Origin: Rhodeus uyekii
Taxonomy: Eukaryota; Chordata; Actinopteri; Cypriniformes; Acheilognathidae
Assembly (NCBI GenBank): GCA_037043235.1
Contig: JAWRVZ010000491.1
Span: forward strand, 1-64,000
Length of the DNA stretch: 64,000 bases
Reading direction: 5' to 3'
Part shown: piece after piece, positions 1 to 11,716 of the stretch
How the letters are laid out: each line of letters starts with the position of its first letter
Numbering within the stretch: the first letter of the stretch is position 1
Position numbers and translations under genes: made by a program
The notes under the pieces: model-generated
What the model was told of the DNA's origin: nothing
Databases searched by the model: none
Seen by the model: the letters and a program-made list of their open reading frames with translations, nothing else

Positions 1-411
1 GCATCTTCATAAGACAAAATTCGAAATGGCAGACGCTCAAAATGGCCGATATGGGAAAATTTGGTATCACAGGGCTCGGCATGACCCACTGGATCTAAAG
101 ACAGCAGTTTCATGATTTTTAGACAAAGCGTTCAGGAGTTATAATCAAAAATGTCAGTTATTTTAATATCTCCTGACCACTAGGGGGCAGAGCGCCAAAA
201 CTCGGCAGGTAGCCTCAGATCATGATTGACATAACACACACCTAGTTTGGTCAGAAAACACTAATGCGTTGCGGAGATAAAGCCTCAATTTCATTTGGTG
301 CGACCATTACGTCGGATTCTTTCGCGAGTTATATCGTAAACCGGTTTGACATATCAACTTTCTTTGGATAACTTTTTGTCAGGATGGTCTGAGATGATGT
401 TTAATTTTGGT

Positions 412-628
412 GAAAATTGGACAAACGGTCTGGGAGGAGTTCGAAAAAGTAGGTTTTTAAAGAAAAACAACATGGTGGACAGAAGTTTGGCCGACTATGA
501 CAAATTTGGTATCTGTGTTCTCGGTTTGACCCAAGGAACGTATAAAGACAACTTATTTTACCATTTTGAAAATTGGACAAACGGTCTGGGAGGAGTTCGA
601 AAAAGTAGGTTTTTAAAGAAAAAGTTAT
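412..628 (+). repeat. 156-bp tandem duplication inside A-1
   Basis: The block containing GGACAAACGGTCTGGGAGG and the following GTAGGTTTTTAAAGAAAAA occurs at about 412-472 and again at about 568-628, a spacing of 156 bp. In other A1 units the second position instead holds the ATAGGTTAACG..AAAAGTTATTAGC phrase. The downstream GGTGGCGCT motif near 666 is damaged here. Confidence 0.8.
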
Positions 629-889
629 TAGCGGATTTGGAAATTTGGCCGACTATGAAATTTTGACCACAATGCTGCCTCGTTCTCGGTTTGACCCGTA
701 AGGAAGGTATGCCGAAGACACATATTGAGTTTCGTAACCATACGCCAATAACTTTGTTCAAAAGTTATAGCAATTTTTGAAATATTGGTTAAAATGGCCG
801 ACCTCAAAATGGCCTGATATGGGAAAATTTTGTATCGCACGACTCAGGCATGATGCCTGAATCTAACGAGACCAGTTTCGTATTTTTGG

Positions 890-1115
890 CCAAAGCGTTC
901 AGAAGTTATAAGCAAATATTTGACACTTTTTCATATCTCCCGACCACTAGGGGGCATAGCGCCAAAACTCTGTAGGTAGCCTCAGGCATGATTGACATAA
1001 CACACACCAGTTTGGTTAGATTTTTGGCTCAAAGCGTTCAGAAGTTATAAGCAAATATTTCAACTTTTTCATATCTCCAGACCACTAGGGGGCAGAGCGC
1101 CAAAACTCTGTAGGT
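890..1115 (+). repeat. 138-bp tandem duplication inside A-1
   Basis: The phrase from CAAAGCGTTCAGAAGTTATA through the CCACTAGGGGGCA core to the GTAGGTAGCCTCAG segment is present twice in a row. The cores lie at 944 and 1082, 138 bp apart. Other A units have it once at this place, so this is a local gain. Confidence 0.8.
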
Positions 1116-1602
1116 AGCCTCAGACCATCATTGCCATAACACACACCAAGTTTGGTAGAATACGCTAATGCGTTGCGGAGATAAAGCCTCGCTTTCATTT
1201 CTGCGGCCATTTTGTTGAATTCTTTCGCAAGTTATTCGTAAACGGTTTGACAAATCAACTTTCTTTAATAACTTTTTGTATGCATGGTCTGGAGATGATG
1301 TGGTTCAATTTTCGTGAAAATCGGACCAACGGCCTAGGAGGAGTTCGAAAAAGTAGGTTTTTCGTAAAATTCAAAATGGCGGGAAAATTTTCATGACGGA
1401 AAATGACGTCATAGGGTGCAATCGAATCGTCTTGAGCCAAGGAATCAGTGGACGAAAGAATTTTGTTTCTAGGACATACGGTTCAAAAGTTATTTACGTA
1501 AACGTGAGTTCAAATTTGGACAGTTGGTGGCGCTAGAGACATTGAGTTAGAGACTTCAAATTATGGTCAATGATTGGACTTGTCAATGAGTGTGCCAACT
1601 TT

Positions 1603-1770
1603 TCATCATTTTCCCGCTTACGGTTCTATGGCCTGCCATAGACTTCCATGGCGGAAGAAGAAGAAGAATAATAATGTGAACCAACACCTTCGGTGCTTGG
1701 ATCATTTTCCCGCAAACGGTTCTATGGCCTGCCATAGACTTCCATGGCGGAAGAAGAAGAAGAAGAGGAA
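1603..1770 (+). repeat. 96-bp duplication of the A-1 tail
   Basis: The tail segment with TTTTCCCGC, the CTATGGCCTGCCATAG hairpin and the GGCGGAAGAAG tract is repeated (hairpins at 1626 and 1722). A partial cassette containing CACCTTCGGTGCTTGG lies between the two copies, so a cassette end was probably caught in the exchange. Confidence 0.75.
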
Positions 1771-1778
1771 TAATAATA

Positions 1779-1890
1779 AAGAACCGGAACAAACACAATA
1801 GGTGCCTCCGCACCTTCGGTGCTTGGCCCCTAATAAAGAACCGGAACAATTACAATAGGTGCCTCCGCACCTTCGGTGCTTGGCCCCTAA
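1779..1890 (+). repeat. Two tandem A-type hairpin cassettes
   Basis: Two ~55-bp cassettes (about 1779-1833 and 1836-1890), each GAACCGGAACA..ACAATAGGTGCC followed by the GCACC-TTC-GGTGC hairpin and TTGGCCCCTAA. The last 12 bases before TAA, GTGCTTGGCCCC, are the reverse complement of the GGGGCCAAGCAC seen in family A heads. Confidence 0.9.
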
Positions 1891-3798
1891 ATATAGCTGC
1901 TAGCAGCCATCACGGGGCCAAGCGCAAGGAGGGCATTAAATGTCATGCCGACATAGCTGGCATCATCAGACCAACGGCAATAAGAATCTAAAGACATTTC
2001 AATATGACTTAAGTCTAAATGGCTGAAAAATCATCAATACGGTCTTTAGTAATTCGATTTAATGGTTTATCACGTTCGACCAACAGGCAGCGCTGTAACC
2101 AAATTGTAGTGTCAATTCATGTGGTACATTGAGAGTGTGGTGACATTGACACATGCAAAGTTTGCTTTCAATTGGGTAAACCATTGCTGACAGAGCACTA
2201 AAGTCATGTGTTTGTTAAACATAGCATCTTATAAGAAAAATCGAAATGGCAGACGCTCAAAATGGCCGATATGGGAAAATTTGGTAAACCATTGCTGACA
2301 GAGCACTAAAGTCATGTGTTTGTTAAACAGCATCTTATAAGAAAACGAAATGGCAGACGCTCAAAATGGCCGATATGTATCACCACTGGATCCAAAGACA
2401 GCAGTTTCATGATTTTTAGACAAAGCGTTCAGGAGTTATAATCAAAAATGTCAGTTTTTAAATATCTCCTGACCACTAGGGGGCAGAGCGCCAAAACTCT
2501 GCAGGTAGCCTCAGACCATGATTGACATAACACACACTAAGTTTGGTCAGAAAACGCTAATGCGTTGCGGAGATAAAGCCTCAATTTCATTTTTGCGACC
2601 ATTACGTCGGATTCTTTCGCGAGTTATTCGTAAACGGTTTGACATATCAACTTTCTTTGGATAAGTTTTTGTCAGCATGGTCTAGAGATGATGTGGTTTA
2701 ATTTTGGTGAAAATTGGACAAACGGTTTGGGAGGAGTTCGAAAAAGTAGGTTTTTTAAGAAAAACAACATGGTGGACAAGAAGTTTGGCCGACTATGACA
2801 AATTTGGTATCTGTGTTCTCGGTTTGACCCAAGGAACGTATAAAGATAATTTGTTTTACCATAGGTTAACGCACTCAAAAGTTATTAGCATATTTGTAAA
2901 TTTGGTTATAACTTTTGACCACAAGGTGGCACTGCCCCGAAACTTTTTGAGTCGTATCAAGGTTAGGTGCTGAAGACACATATTGAGTTTCGTAACGATA
3001 CGCCAATATCTTTGTTAAATATAGCAATTTAGGACAATATTCAAAATGGCCGACACTCAAAATGGCCGATATTGGAAAATTTGGTATCGCACGACTCGGC
3101 ATGATGCACTGAATCTAAAGAGACCAGTTTTATTATTTTTGGCCAAAGCGTTCAGAAGTTATAAGCAAATATTTAACTTTTTCATATCTCCTGACCACTA
3201 GGGGGCACAGCGCCAAAACTCTGCAGGTTGCCTCAGACCATGATTGACATAACACACACCTAGTCTGGTCAGAAAAGGTTAATGCATTGCGGAGATAAAG
3301 CCTCAATTTCATTTTGGCGACTTTTACCTCGGATTCTTTCGCGAGTTATTCGTAAACGGTTTGACGAATCGACTTTCTTTATATATCTTTTTGTCCACAT
3401 TGTCTGGAGATGATGTGGTTCAATTTTCGTGAAAATCGGACCAACGGCCTAGGAGGAGTTTGAAAAAGTAGGTTTTTCAAAAAATTCAAAATGGCGGGAA
3501 AATTTTCATGACGGAAAATGACCTCATAGGGTGCAATCGAATCGTCTTGAGCCAAGGAATCAGTGGACAAAAGAATTTTGTTTCTAGGACATACGGTTCA
3601 AAAGTTATTTACATAAACGTGAGTGCAACTTTGGACAGTTGGTGGCGCTAGAGAGATTGAGTTAGAGACTTCAATTTTGCTATGGTCAATGATTGGACTG
3701 TCCTTTATGAGTGTGCCAACTTTTTTTCATTTTCCCACTTACGGTTCTATGGGCTGTCATAGACTTCAATGGCAGAAGAAAAAGAATAATAATAATAA
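1891..3798 (+). repeat. A1 repeat unit (A-2)
   Basis: The head is ATATAGCTGCTAGCAGC, a perfect GCTGC/GCAGC palindrome, followed by CACGGGGCCAAGCGC. The two internal modules carry CTCF-like cores at 2473 and 3195 and a CCACAAGGTGGCACT variant at 2919. The tail ends in an (AAT) tract with no cassette. A 108-bp tandem duplication lies at 2175-2390. Confidence 0.92.
2175..2390 (+). repeat. 108-bp tandem duplication inside A-2
   Basis: The segment from GGTAAACCATTGCTGACAG to AATGGCCGATATG is present at 2175 and again at 2283. The join falls between TTTGGTATCACAGG-like and TTGGGTAAACC-like sequences, which share GGTA, so microhomology is a likely cause. The second copy has small deletions. Confidence 0.8.
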
Positions 3799-4745
3799 AT
3801 ATAGCTGCAAGCAGCCATGACGGGGCCAAGCACAAAGAAGGCATTAAATGTCATGCCGACATGGCTGGCAGCATCAGACCAACGGCAGGAAGCATCTAAA
3901 GACATTTCAATATGACTTCAGTCTAAATGGCTGAAAAATCATCAATACGGTCTTTAGTAATTCGATTTAACGGTTTATCACGTTTGACCAACAGGCAGCG
4001 CTGTAACCAAACTGATATGTCAAATCACGTGGTTTATCCAGAGTGAGGTGACAATGACACATGCAAAGTTTGGTGTCAATAGTGTAAAGCATTGCTGACA
4101 TCCAGCTTTAAAGTCATGTGTTTAAGCATAGCATTTCATGACAAAATTCTAAATAGCTGACGCTGAAAATGGCCGATATGGGAAAATTTGGTATCGCAGG
4201 ACTCGGCATGATGCACTGAATCTAAAGAGAGCAGTTTCATGATTTTTGGACAAAGCATTCAGGAGTTATAATCAAAAATGTCAGTATTTTATATCTCCTG
4301 ACCACTAGGGGGCAGAGCGCCAAAACTCTGCAGGTAGCCTCAGATCATGATTGACATGACACACAGAAAGTTTGGTCAGAATACGCTAATGCGTTGCGGA
4401 GATATAGCCTCGCTTTATTTGGTGGCCATTTGGTCAAATTTGTTCGCAATTTTATCGAAACCTGTTTGACGAATCAACTTTATTTTAATAACTTTTTGTC
4501 AGCATGGTCTGAAGATGTTATGATTCAATTTTGGTGAAAATTGGACAAACGCTGTGGGAGGAGTTCGAAAAAGTAGGTTTTTAAAGAAAAACAACATGGC
4601 GGACAGGAAGTTTGGCCGACTATGACAAATTTGGTATCTGTGTTCTCGGTTTGACCCAAGGAACGTATAAAGACAACTTATTTTACCATAGGTTAACGTG
4701 TTCAAAAGTTATTAGCATTTTTGCAAATTTGTTTATAACTTTTGA

Positions 4746-4760
4746 CCACAAGGTGGCGCT
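4746..4760 (+). promoter_or_regulatory. CTCF-core-like 15-mer (A family example)
   Basis: CCACAAGGTGGCGCT matches the published CTCF core CCASYAGRKGGCRSY at 14 of 15 positions. Equivalent sites recur once per complete A unit, along with two CCACTAGGGGGCAGA-type sites (14 of 15) and one ACAGTTGGTGGCGCT (13 of 15). All are on the + strand. Binding is not shown by sequence alone. Confidence 0.45.
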
Positions 4761-5596
4761 GCCTCGAAATTTTTTGTGTTGTATCAGGCCCAGATGCCGA
4801 AGACACATATCGAGTTTCGTAACGATACACCAATGTGTTTGTTAAATATAGCAATTTATGACAAAATTCAAAATGGCCGACCCTCAAAATGGCCGATATG
4901 GGAAAATTTTGTATCGCACGACTCGGCATGATGCCCTGAATCTAACGAGACCAGTTTTATGATTTTTGGTCGAAGCGTTCAGAAGTTATAAGCAAATATT
5001 TCACTTTTTCATATCTCCAGACCACTAGGGGGCAGAGCGCTAAAACTCTGCAGGGAGCCTCAGACCATGATTGCCATAACACACACCAAGTTTGGTCAGA
5101 ATACGCTAATGCGTTGCGGAGATATAGCCTCGCTTTCATTTCTTCGGCCATTTTGTCAAATTCTTTCGCAAGTTATTCGTAAACGGTTTGACAAATCAAC
5201 TTTCTTTTAATAACTTTTTGTCAGCATGGTCTGGAGATGATGTGGTTCAATTTTCGTGAAAATCGGACAAACGGCCTAGAAGGAGTTCGAAAAAGTAGGT
5301 TTTTCATAAAATTCAAAATGGCGGGAAAATTTCTATGACGGAAAATGACTTCATGGGGTGCAATCGAATCGTCTTGAGCCAAGGAATTAGAGGACGAAAG
5401 AATTTTGTTTCTAGGACATACGGTTCAAGAGTTATTTACGTAAACGTGAGTGCAACTTTGGACAGTTGGTGGCGCTAGAGACATTGAGTTAGAGACTTCA
5501 AATTTGCTATGGTCAATGATTGGCTTGTCCTCTATCAGTGTGCCAAATTTCATCATTTTCCCGCAAACGGTTCTATGGCCTGCCATAGACTCCAAT

Positions 5597-5630
5597 GGCG
5601 GAAGCGGAAGCGGAAGCGGAAGCGGAAGAA
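5597..5630 (+). repeat. GGAAGC hexanucleotide tract
   Basis: The usual GGCGGAAGAAGAAG purine tract at this unit tail is replaced by about five GGAAGC/GCGGAA hexamers. It is the only tail in the window with this form, so it is a local expansion of the GGCGGAAG word. Confidence 0.85.
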
Positions 5631-5639
5631 TAATAATAA

Positions 5640-5692
5640 GAACCGGAACAAAAACAATAGGTGCCTCCGCACCTTCGGTGCTTGGCCCCTAA
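5640..5692 (+). repeat. Single A-type hairpin cassette
   Basis: A single cassette: GAACCGGAACAAAAACAATA, then the GCACC-TTC-GGTGC hairpin and TTGGCCCCTAA. It abuts the AATAATAAAT leading into the next unit head. Confidence 0.9.
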
Positions 5693-6350
5693 TAATAAAT
5701 ATAGCTGCAAGCAGCAATGACGGGGCCAAGCACAAACAGGGCATTGATGTGGCTGTCAGCAAAAGTCCAATTGCAGTAAATGCATTTTAAAACGATTTTA
5801 GGCTAAATGGCTGAAAAATCATTAATACAGACACTGTAATTTGATTTGTAATCGCTTTGGACCATAGATGGTGCTGTGGACCAATAGATGGTGCTGTGTC
5901 CAAATTGTTAGAATGTGGTCCGAGTAATGTCACAATGAAATGTGCAAAGTTTGGTGTTATTTGGACAAAACATTACTGACATAGAGCATTTAAGTCATTT
6001 TGTCATCACTACCTCAAATTTGTAATTTCGGTATACGAAAACAGTTTTGTCTATCGACACGAAATCCATAACTTTTTGTCAACTCAGTCTGAAGATGATA
6101 CGATTCAATTTTGGTGAAAATCGGACAAACGGTCTGGGAGGAGTTAGAAAAAGTAGGTTTTTTAATAAAACAACATGGCGGACATGAAATTTAGGCAAAC
6201 TATTTCAAATTTGGTATCTGTGTTCTCGGCTTGACCCAAGGAACATATTAAGATCATTTGTTTTAAAATACCTTAATGTAATCAAAAGTTATTCGCATTT
6301 TTGTAAATTGTGTTATAACTTTTTACCACAAGGTGGCGCTGCTCCGAAAC

Positions 6351-6600
6351 TTTTTGCGTAGTGTCACATCAAGGTCCCAAAGATAACTCGCCAATGCGTT
6401 TTATCATTTTTGTTAAATATACATTTTAGGACAAAATTCAAATGGCCGACGGTGGCACTGCTGAATCGAAACTTTTTGCGTAGTGTCACATCAAGGTCCC
6501 AAAGACTCATATTGAGTTTCGTAATGATTCGCCAATGCGTTTGTTAAATATAGCATTTTAGGACAAAATTCAATATGGCCGACGCCCAAAATGGCCGATA
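6351..6600 (+). repeat. ~122-bp tandem duplication inside A-4
   Basis: TTTTTGCGTAGTGTCACATC and the following AAGGTCCCAAAGA..CTC text occur at 6351 and again at about 6473. The inter-copy segment contains a short, damaged AAATGGCCGAC phrase, suggesting a messy local duplication. Confidence 0.75.
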
Positions 6601-7330
6601 TGAGAAAATTTGGTATCGCACAACTCAGCATGATGCCCTGAATCTAAAGAGAGCAGTTTTATCATTTTTGAGCAAAGTGTTCAGAAGTTATAAGCAAAAA
6701 AGTCAATTTTTTATATCTCCTGACCACTAGGGGGCAGTGCACCAAAACTCTGCAGGTAGCCTCAGATTATGACTACTATGACACACACCAATTTTGGTCT
6801 GAATATGCAAATGCGTTGCGGAGATATAGCCTCAAGTTCATTTTTGCGGCAAATTCGTCGAACTCTTTCGCAAGTTTATAAAAAACGGAATGACCAATCA
6901 ACTTGATTTCCATAACTTTTTGTCTCCATAGTCTGGAGATGATGTGGTTCAATTTTTGTGAGAATCGGACAAACGGCCTAGGAGGAGTTCGACAAAGTAG
7001 GTTTTTCATAAAACTCAAAATTGCGGAAAAATTTTCATGACGGAAAATGACATCATAGGGTGCAATCGAATCGGCTTGACCCAAGGAATCAGTGGACAAA
7101 GGAATTTTGTTTCTAGCCCTTATGGTTCAAGAGTTATTAGCATAAATGTAAGTGTAACTTTGGACAGTTGGTGGCGCTAGAGGGATTGAGGTAGAGACTC
7201 CAAAATTGGTGTGGTCAATGATTGGACTGTCCTCTATGTGTGTGCCAAATTTCATCATTTTCCTGCATACGGTTCTATGGGCTGCCATTGACTTCTGGGT
7301 GGAAGAAGAAGAAGAAGAATAATAATAATA

Positions 7331-7443
7331 AGAACGAGAACGATTACAATAGGTGCCTCCGCACCTTCGGTGCTTGGCCCCTAATAATAAGAACCGGAAC
7401 AAAAACAATAGGTGCCTCCGCACCTTCGGTGCTTGGCCCCTAA
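7331..7443 (+). repeat. Two tandem A-type cassettes, two subtypes
   Basis: The first copy (7331-7383) starts GAACGAGAACGATTACAATA and the second (7390-7443) starts GAACCGGAACAAAAACAATA. Both end in the same hairpin and GCTTGGCCCCTAA. The ATTACAATAGGT core of the first is shared with the B cassettes, which ties the two types together. Confidence 0.9.
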
Positions 7444-9567
7444 ATATAGCTGCAAGCAGCCATGACGGGGCCAAGCATAAGGAGGGCATTAAATGTTATG
7501 CCGACATGGCTGGCAGCATCAGACCAACAGCAGTAAGCATCTAAAGACATACCAATATGACTTCAGTCTAAATGGCTGAAAAATCATCAATACGGTCTTT
7601 AGCAATTCAATGTAATGGTTTATCACGTTCGATAACTCAGCGCTGTAACCAAACTGATGTGTCAAATCATGTGGTATATCCAGAGTGAGGTGACAATGAC
7701 ACATGCAAAGTTTGGTGTCAATAGGGTAAAGCATTGCTGACATACAGCTTTAAAGTCATGTGTTTGTTAAGCATAGCATTTCATGACAAAATTCTAAATA
7801 GCCGACGCTGAAAATTGCCGATATGGGAAAATTTGGTATCGCAGGACTCGGAATAATACACTGAATCTAAAGAGAGCAGTTTCATGATTTTTGGACAAAG
7901 CGTTCAGGAGTTATTTTATCGAAACCTGTTTGACGAACATAAAAAATGTCAGTTTTTTATATCTCCTGACCACTAGGGGGCAGAGCGCCAAAACTCGGCA
8001 GGTAGCCTCAGACCATGATTGACATGACACACAGAAAGTTTGGTCAGAATACGCTAATGCGTTGCAGAGATATAGCCTCGCTTTATTTGGTGGCCATTTG
8101 GTCAAATTCGTTCGCAATTTTATCGAAACCTGTTTGACGAATCAATTTCATTTTTATAACTTTTTGTCAGCATGGTCTGAAGATGTTATGATTCAATTTT
8201 GGTGAAAATTGGACAAACGGTGTGGGAGGAGTTTGAAAAAGTAGGTTTTTAAAGAAAAACAACATGGTGGACAGGAAGTTTGGTCGACTATGACAAATTT
8301 GGTATCTGTGTTCTCGGTTTGAACCAAGGAACATATAAAGACAACTTATTTTACCATAGATTAAAGTATTCAAAAGTTATTAGCATTTTTGTAAATTTGT
8401 TTATAACTTTTGACCACAAGGTGGCGCTGCCTCGAAACTTATTGTGTTGCATCAGGCCCAGGTGCCGAAGACACATATCGAGTTTCGTAACGATACGCCA
8501 ATGTGTTCATTAAATATAGCAATTTATGACAAAATTCAAAATGGCCGACACTCAAAATGGCCGATATAGGAAAATTTGGTATCGCACGACTCGACATGAT
8601 GCACTGAATCTAAAGAGACCAGTTTTATGATTTTTGGTCGAAGCGTTCAGAAGTTATGAGCAAATATTTCACTTTTTTATATCTCCAGACCACTAGGAGG
8701 CACTGCACCAAAACTCTGCACATAGCTTCAAATCATGACTGACGTAACACACACCAAGTTTGGTCAGAATACGCTAATGCGTTGCGGAGATATAGCCTCA
8801 CTTTTATTTCTGCGGCCATTTTGTCTAATTCTTTTGCAAGTTATTCGTAAACGGTTTGACAAATCAACTTTCTTTGTATAACTTTTTGTCCCCATGGTCT
8901 GGAGATGATGTGGTTCAATTTTCGTCAAGGAATCAGTGGACGGAAAATCGGACAAACGACCTAGGAGGAGTTCGACAAAGTAGGTTTTTCATAAAATTCA
9001 AAATGGCGGGAAAATTTTTATGACGGAAAATGACGTCATAGGGTGCAATCGAATCGTCTTGAGCCAAGGAATCAGTGGACGAAATAATTTTGTTTCTAGG
9101 ACATACGGTTCAAAAGTTATTTACGTAAACGTGAGTTCAACTTTGGACAGTTGGTGGCGCTAGAGACATTGAGTTAGAGACTTCAAATTTGCTATGGTCA
9201 ATGATTGGCTTGTCCTTGATAAGTGTGCCAAATTTCATCATTTTCCCGCAAACGGTTCTATGGCCTGCCATAGACTTCCATGGCGGAAGAAGAAGAAGAA
9301 GAAGAAGAGGAATAATAATAAAGAACCGGAACAGAAACAATAGGTGCCTCCGCACCTTCGGTGCTTGGCCCCTAATAATAATAAAGAACCGGAACAAACA
9401 CAATAGGTGCCTCCGCACCTTCGGTGCTTGGCCCCTAATAATAATAAAGAACCGGAACAGAAACAATAGGTGCCTCCGCACCTTCGGTGCTTGGCCCCTA
9501 AATAATAAGAACCGGAACAAAAACAATAGGTGCCTCCGCACCTTCGGTGCTTGGCCCCTAATAATAA
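7444..9567 (+). repeat. A1 repeat unit (A-5), last before the B block
   Basis: Head ATATAGCTGCAAGCAGCC with GACGGGGCCAAGC. CTCF-like cores lie at 7970 and, as CCACTAGGAGGCA, at 8690. An intact CRE is at 9031. A short scrambled join near 8930-8945 places CAAGGAATCAGTGGACG ahead of its usual position. The tail carries four cassettes, the highest number of any A unit. Confidence 0.92.
9320..9562 (+). repeat. Four tandem A-type cassettes at the A-to-B boundary
   Basis: Four copies of the GAACCGGAACA..GCACC-TTC-GGTGC-TTGGCCCCTAA cassette, separated by short AATAAT spacers. The spacing of ~60 bp and near identity indicate recent tandem gain. Reading frames through this block on both strands are simply the cassette repeated. 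Confidence 0.92.
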
Positions 9568-11716
9568 ATATAGCTGCAAGCAGCAATGACCGGGGTTCAA
9601 ACGTTGCAAGACCATCTGAGCTGTCAAGACGGTTTGTGGTCAATCTTACTAGTTCTCCTAATGTGCACCGTTCTGTGAAGTTTCTACTTTGTGTAAACAA
9701 TGTATAGACATCTTTCAAAGATGTTCAGAATGAGAATATCAAATGATATTGACATTCTGAACTGAACATATGAACAGTTATGTCGGTGTATGTCGGTCTA
9801 TGTCAATCTGACTTGTTCTCCATATAAACAGAGCTTTATGAAGTTTCTAGTTTGTGTAAATGATATATAGACATATTACAAATTATTTTCAGTATGGGAA
9901 GATCTATCAAATGATAACAATGTGGATATGTTTAACACTACACGTCATATCATTTGAACTGTTATGACCTTTTTTGTCAATCTGACGAGTTTTCCTAATG
10001 AGCACAGTTCTGTGAAGTTTCTACTCTGTGCAAACAATGAATAGACATCTTTCATGTTCAGACTGAGAAGATTAAATGATATTAATATTGTGAACTGAAC
10101 ATCTGAACTGTTCTGTCGGTTTATGCCAGTCTATGTCAATCTGACTTGTTCTCCACATAAAAAGATTTTCTAGCCTGATGGTGCCTCTTGTGGACAAAAG
10201 TAGTATTACAGCTTTTCTAAGATTTTAAAATGTACATCGTTTGTAATTTATTGTGAGCCCTATGAGCATCAGAAATACATGAGACCTGACACATTTCTTC
10301 AAAATGACTTGTTCTTAACATGTTCACAGATCTGTGACGTTTCTCTTGTGGACAATACTAGTATTACAGCTTTTCTAAGATTTTAAACTGTAGATCGTTT
10401 ATAATTTATTGTGAGCCGTACGAGCATCAGAAGTGCATGAAACCTCACACGTTTCATCAAAATGACTTGTTCTTAACATTTACACAGTTTTGTGAAGTTT
10501 CTTGTTTGTGGACAAGATATATAGACATTTTAATCACAATAGGCCAAATCAGAAATATATGAAAAATTGTATCTGCTGAACGGTTTAACTAATCGAAAAT
10601 CCTTTGACAACTTTTTGCCTTGAGTGTCCCTAGATGATGCGTGTGAATTTTCAAGCCAGTGAGATTGACGGCCTATGACGAGTTCGAAAAATTTGAAATT
10701 TCAAAAATCTCCAATATTTTGCAAACAATTTGATTGACAGCAGTGGTTCTTGAGGCAAAGTTGTTCAGTATGAGGAGATCTATCAAATGGTATCAATATT
10801 TTGTGGATGCGTGAAACACCACGTGAGTAGAGATGCAAAAAACTCGTTAGCGCCAACTAGTGACCGATTTTCTTCAAAATTCTGACAGACCACTAGGGCC
10901 CTGAGTCAAACACGCCCATCGAGTTTCGTTCCGATCGACCTTCGTTAAGCTAGTCTAATTGATGCTCAAACTTCATTGGCCGATGACGGTCATGTTTTTT
11001 GAGATACACCAATGTCCTCATAGACCATCATGGACCCTTGGACAAAGACCGTGCATGACAAGTCTCAGGTCAATCGGACTAACATGTGACCCTGTACAGG
11101 TGATTGAGTGTTTTTTTTCGCAATATAGCGCCACCAAGTGGTCAATCATCGCAGTTTTTTTGGTGATTCCACAAATTGAGCTTATACATGACTATGTGAA
11201 GTTTGGTGAGATTATCTCTTTGCGTTCCAGAGCTATTACAATTTTAGCAAAAGTGTCTCCACCTTATCTGAACGTTTTATTGTCTTGTTGCAAGCGTGAA
11301 TCACCGATCAAAATTCCTTTGACAACTTTTGGTCATGAGAGTCTCTAGATGATGTGTGTGAAATTTTGCGTGATTTGGACAAACGGTCTATGAGGAGTTC
11401 GAAAACTTTTTTTTTCAGAAAATTCAAAATGGCGGAAAATTTTTATAGGCGGAAATGAAATCGGAGATATACATTTTTTAAGTTTTGAGCCAAGGATTCC
11501 AGAGATATAAGACACTTGAGTGTACGACAAACGGTTTTCGAGTTATGAACATGTACGCGTTTGTAGTCGCTGTAGCGCCACCTATAGCCCGATTTGCGTC
11601 ATATTTTGATACGTTCTCCCCAAATTGAGACCTACCATCTGACAAAGTTTCAAGTCTCTAGACCTTACGGTTTGGTCTGCACGATAAGAAGTACGGCAGA
11701 ATAATAATAATAATAA
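9568..11716 (+). repeat. B repeat unit 1
   Basis: The head is ATATAGCTGCAAGCAGCAATG with ACCGGGGTTCAAACG, the family B signature. The body contains two head sub-repeats with the CATCTTTCAAAGATG palindrome (imperfect in the second), two ~158-bp submodules with CTTGTGGACAAAA, the AGCGCCACCAAGTGGTC motif, and a terminal segment with CTCTAGACCTTACGG. It ends in (AAT)n with no cassette. From 10936 it is nearly identical to 17390 onward. Confidence 0.93.

Larger units (their letters stand above)
1..1890 (+). repeat. A1 repeat unit, left-truncated (A-1)
   Basis: This is a family A1 unit entering the window without its head. It holds two copies of the internal module, each with a CCACTAGGGGGCA core (177 and 944; a third at 1082 comes from a local duplication). 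The tail has a doubled CTATGG-CCTG-CCATAG hairpin and two hairpin cassettes. The unit is scarred by three local tandem duplications and is the most rearranged A1 copy. No coding region is supported. Confidence 0.88.
3799..5698 (+). repeat. A1 repeat unit (A-3)
   Basis: The head is ATATAGCTGCAAGCAGCC with GACGGGGCCAAGCAC. The unit has a complete two-module body: CCACTAGGGGGCAGA at 4302 and 5022, CCACAAGGTGGCGCT at 4746, and the tail GTTGGTGGCGCT near 5466. The CRE position is mutated to TGACTTCA. The tail includes a (GGAAGC)n expansion and one cassette. Confidence 0.93.
5699..7443 (+). repeat. A2 repeat unit (A-4)
   Basis: The head is ATATAGCTGCAAGCAGCAATG with ACGGGGCCAAGCACAAACAG, typical of subfamily A2. 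The body carries ATAGATGGTGCTGTG variants near 5867 and 5886 and the TCGACACGAAATCCATAAC phrase that A1 lacks. A 122-bp duplication is present, and the CRE position reads GACATCAT. The unit ends with two cassettes. It is the only A2 unit left of the B block. Confidence 0.9.

Noticed and set aside
9320..9562. Regularly spaced ~55-60 bp repeats, superficially like a CRISPR array
   Set aside because: There are no unique spacers, only AATAAT linkers; the host is eukaryotic and no cas genes are present.
9137..9718. Open frames of 172-193 codons on both strands across the A/B boundary
   Set aside because: They consist mostly of the cassette translated four times (repeating LRTFGAWPL or QAPKVRRH), then unit text. 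Openness on both strands at once is a property of the repeat, not of a gene.
10959..11348. Open frame of 79-129 codons at the same place in many B units (starting at GATGCTCAAAxTTCATTGG)
   Set aside because: Its length changes with a poly-T run. In divergent units (for example near 27313 and 37886) the homologous frame is stopped by TAA in CTTGGATAAxGAC. There is no family resemblance.
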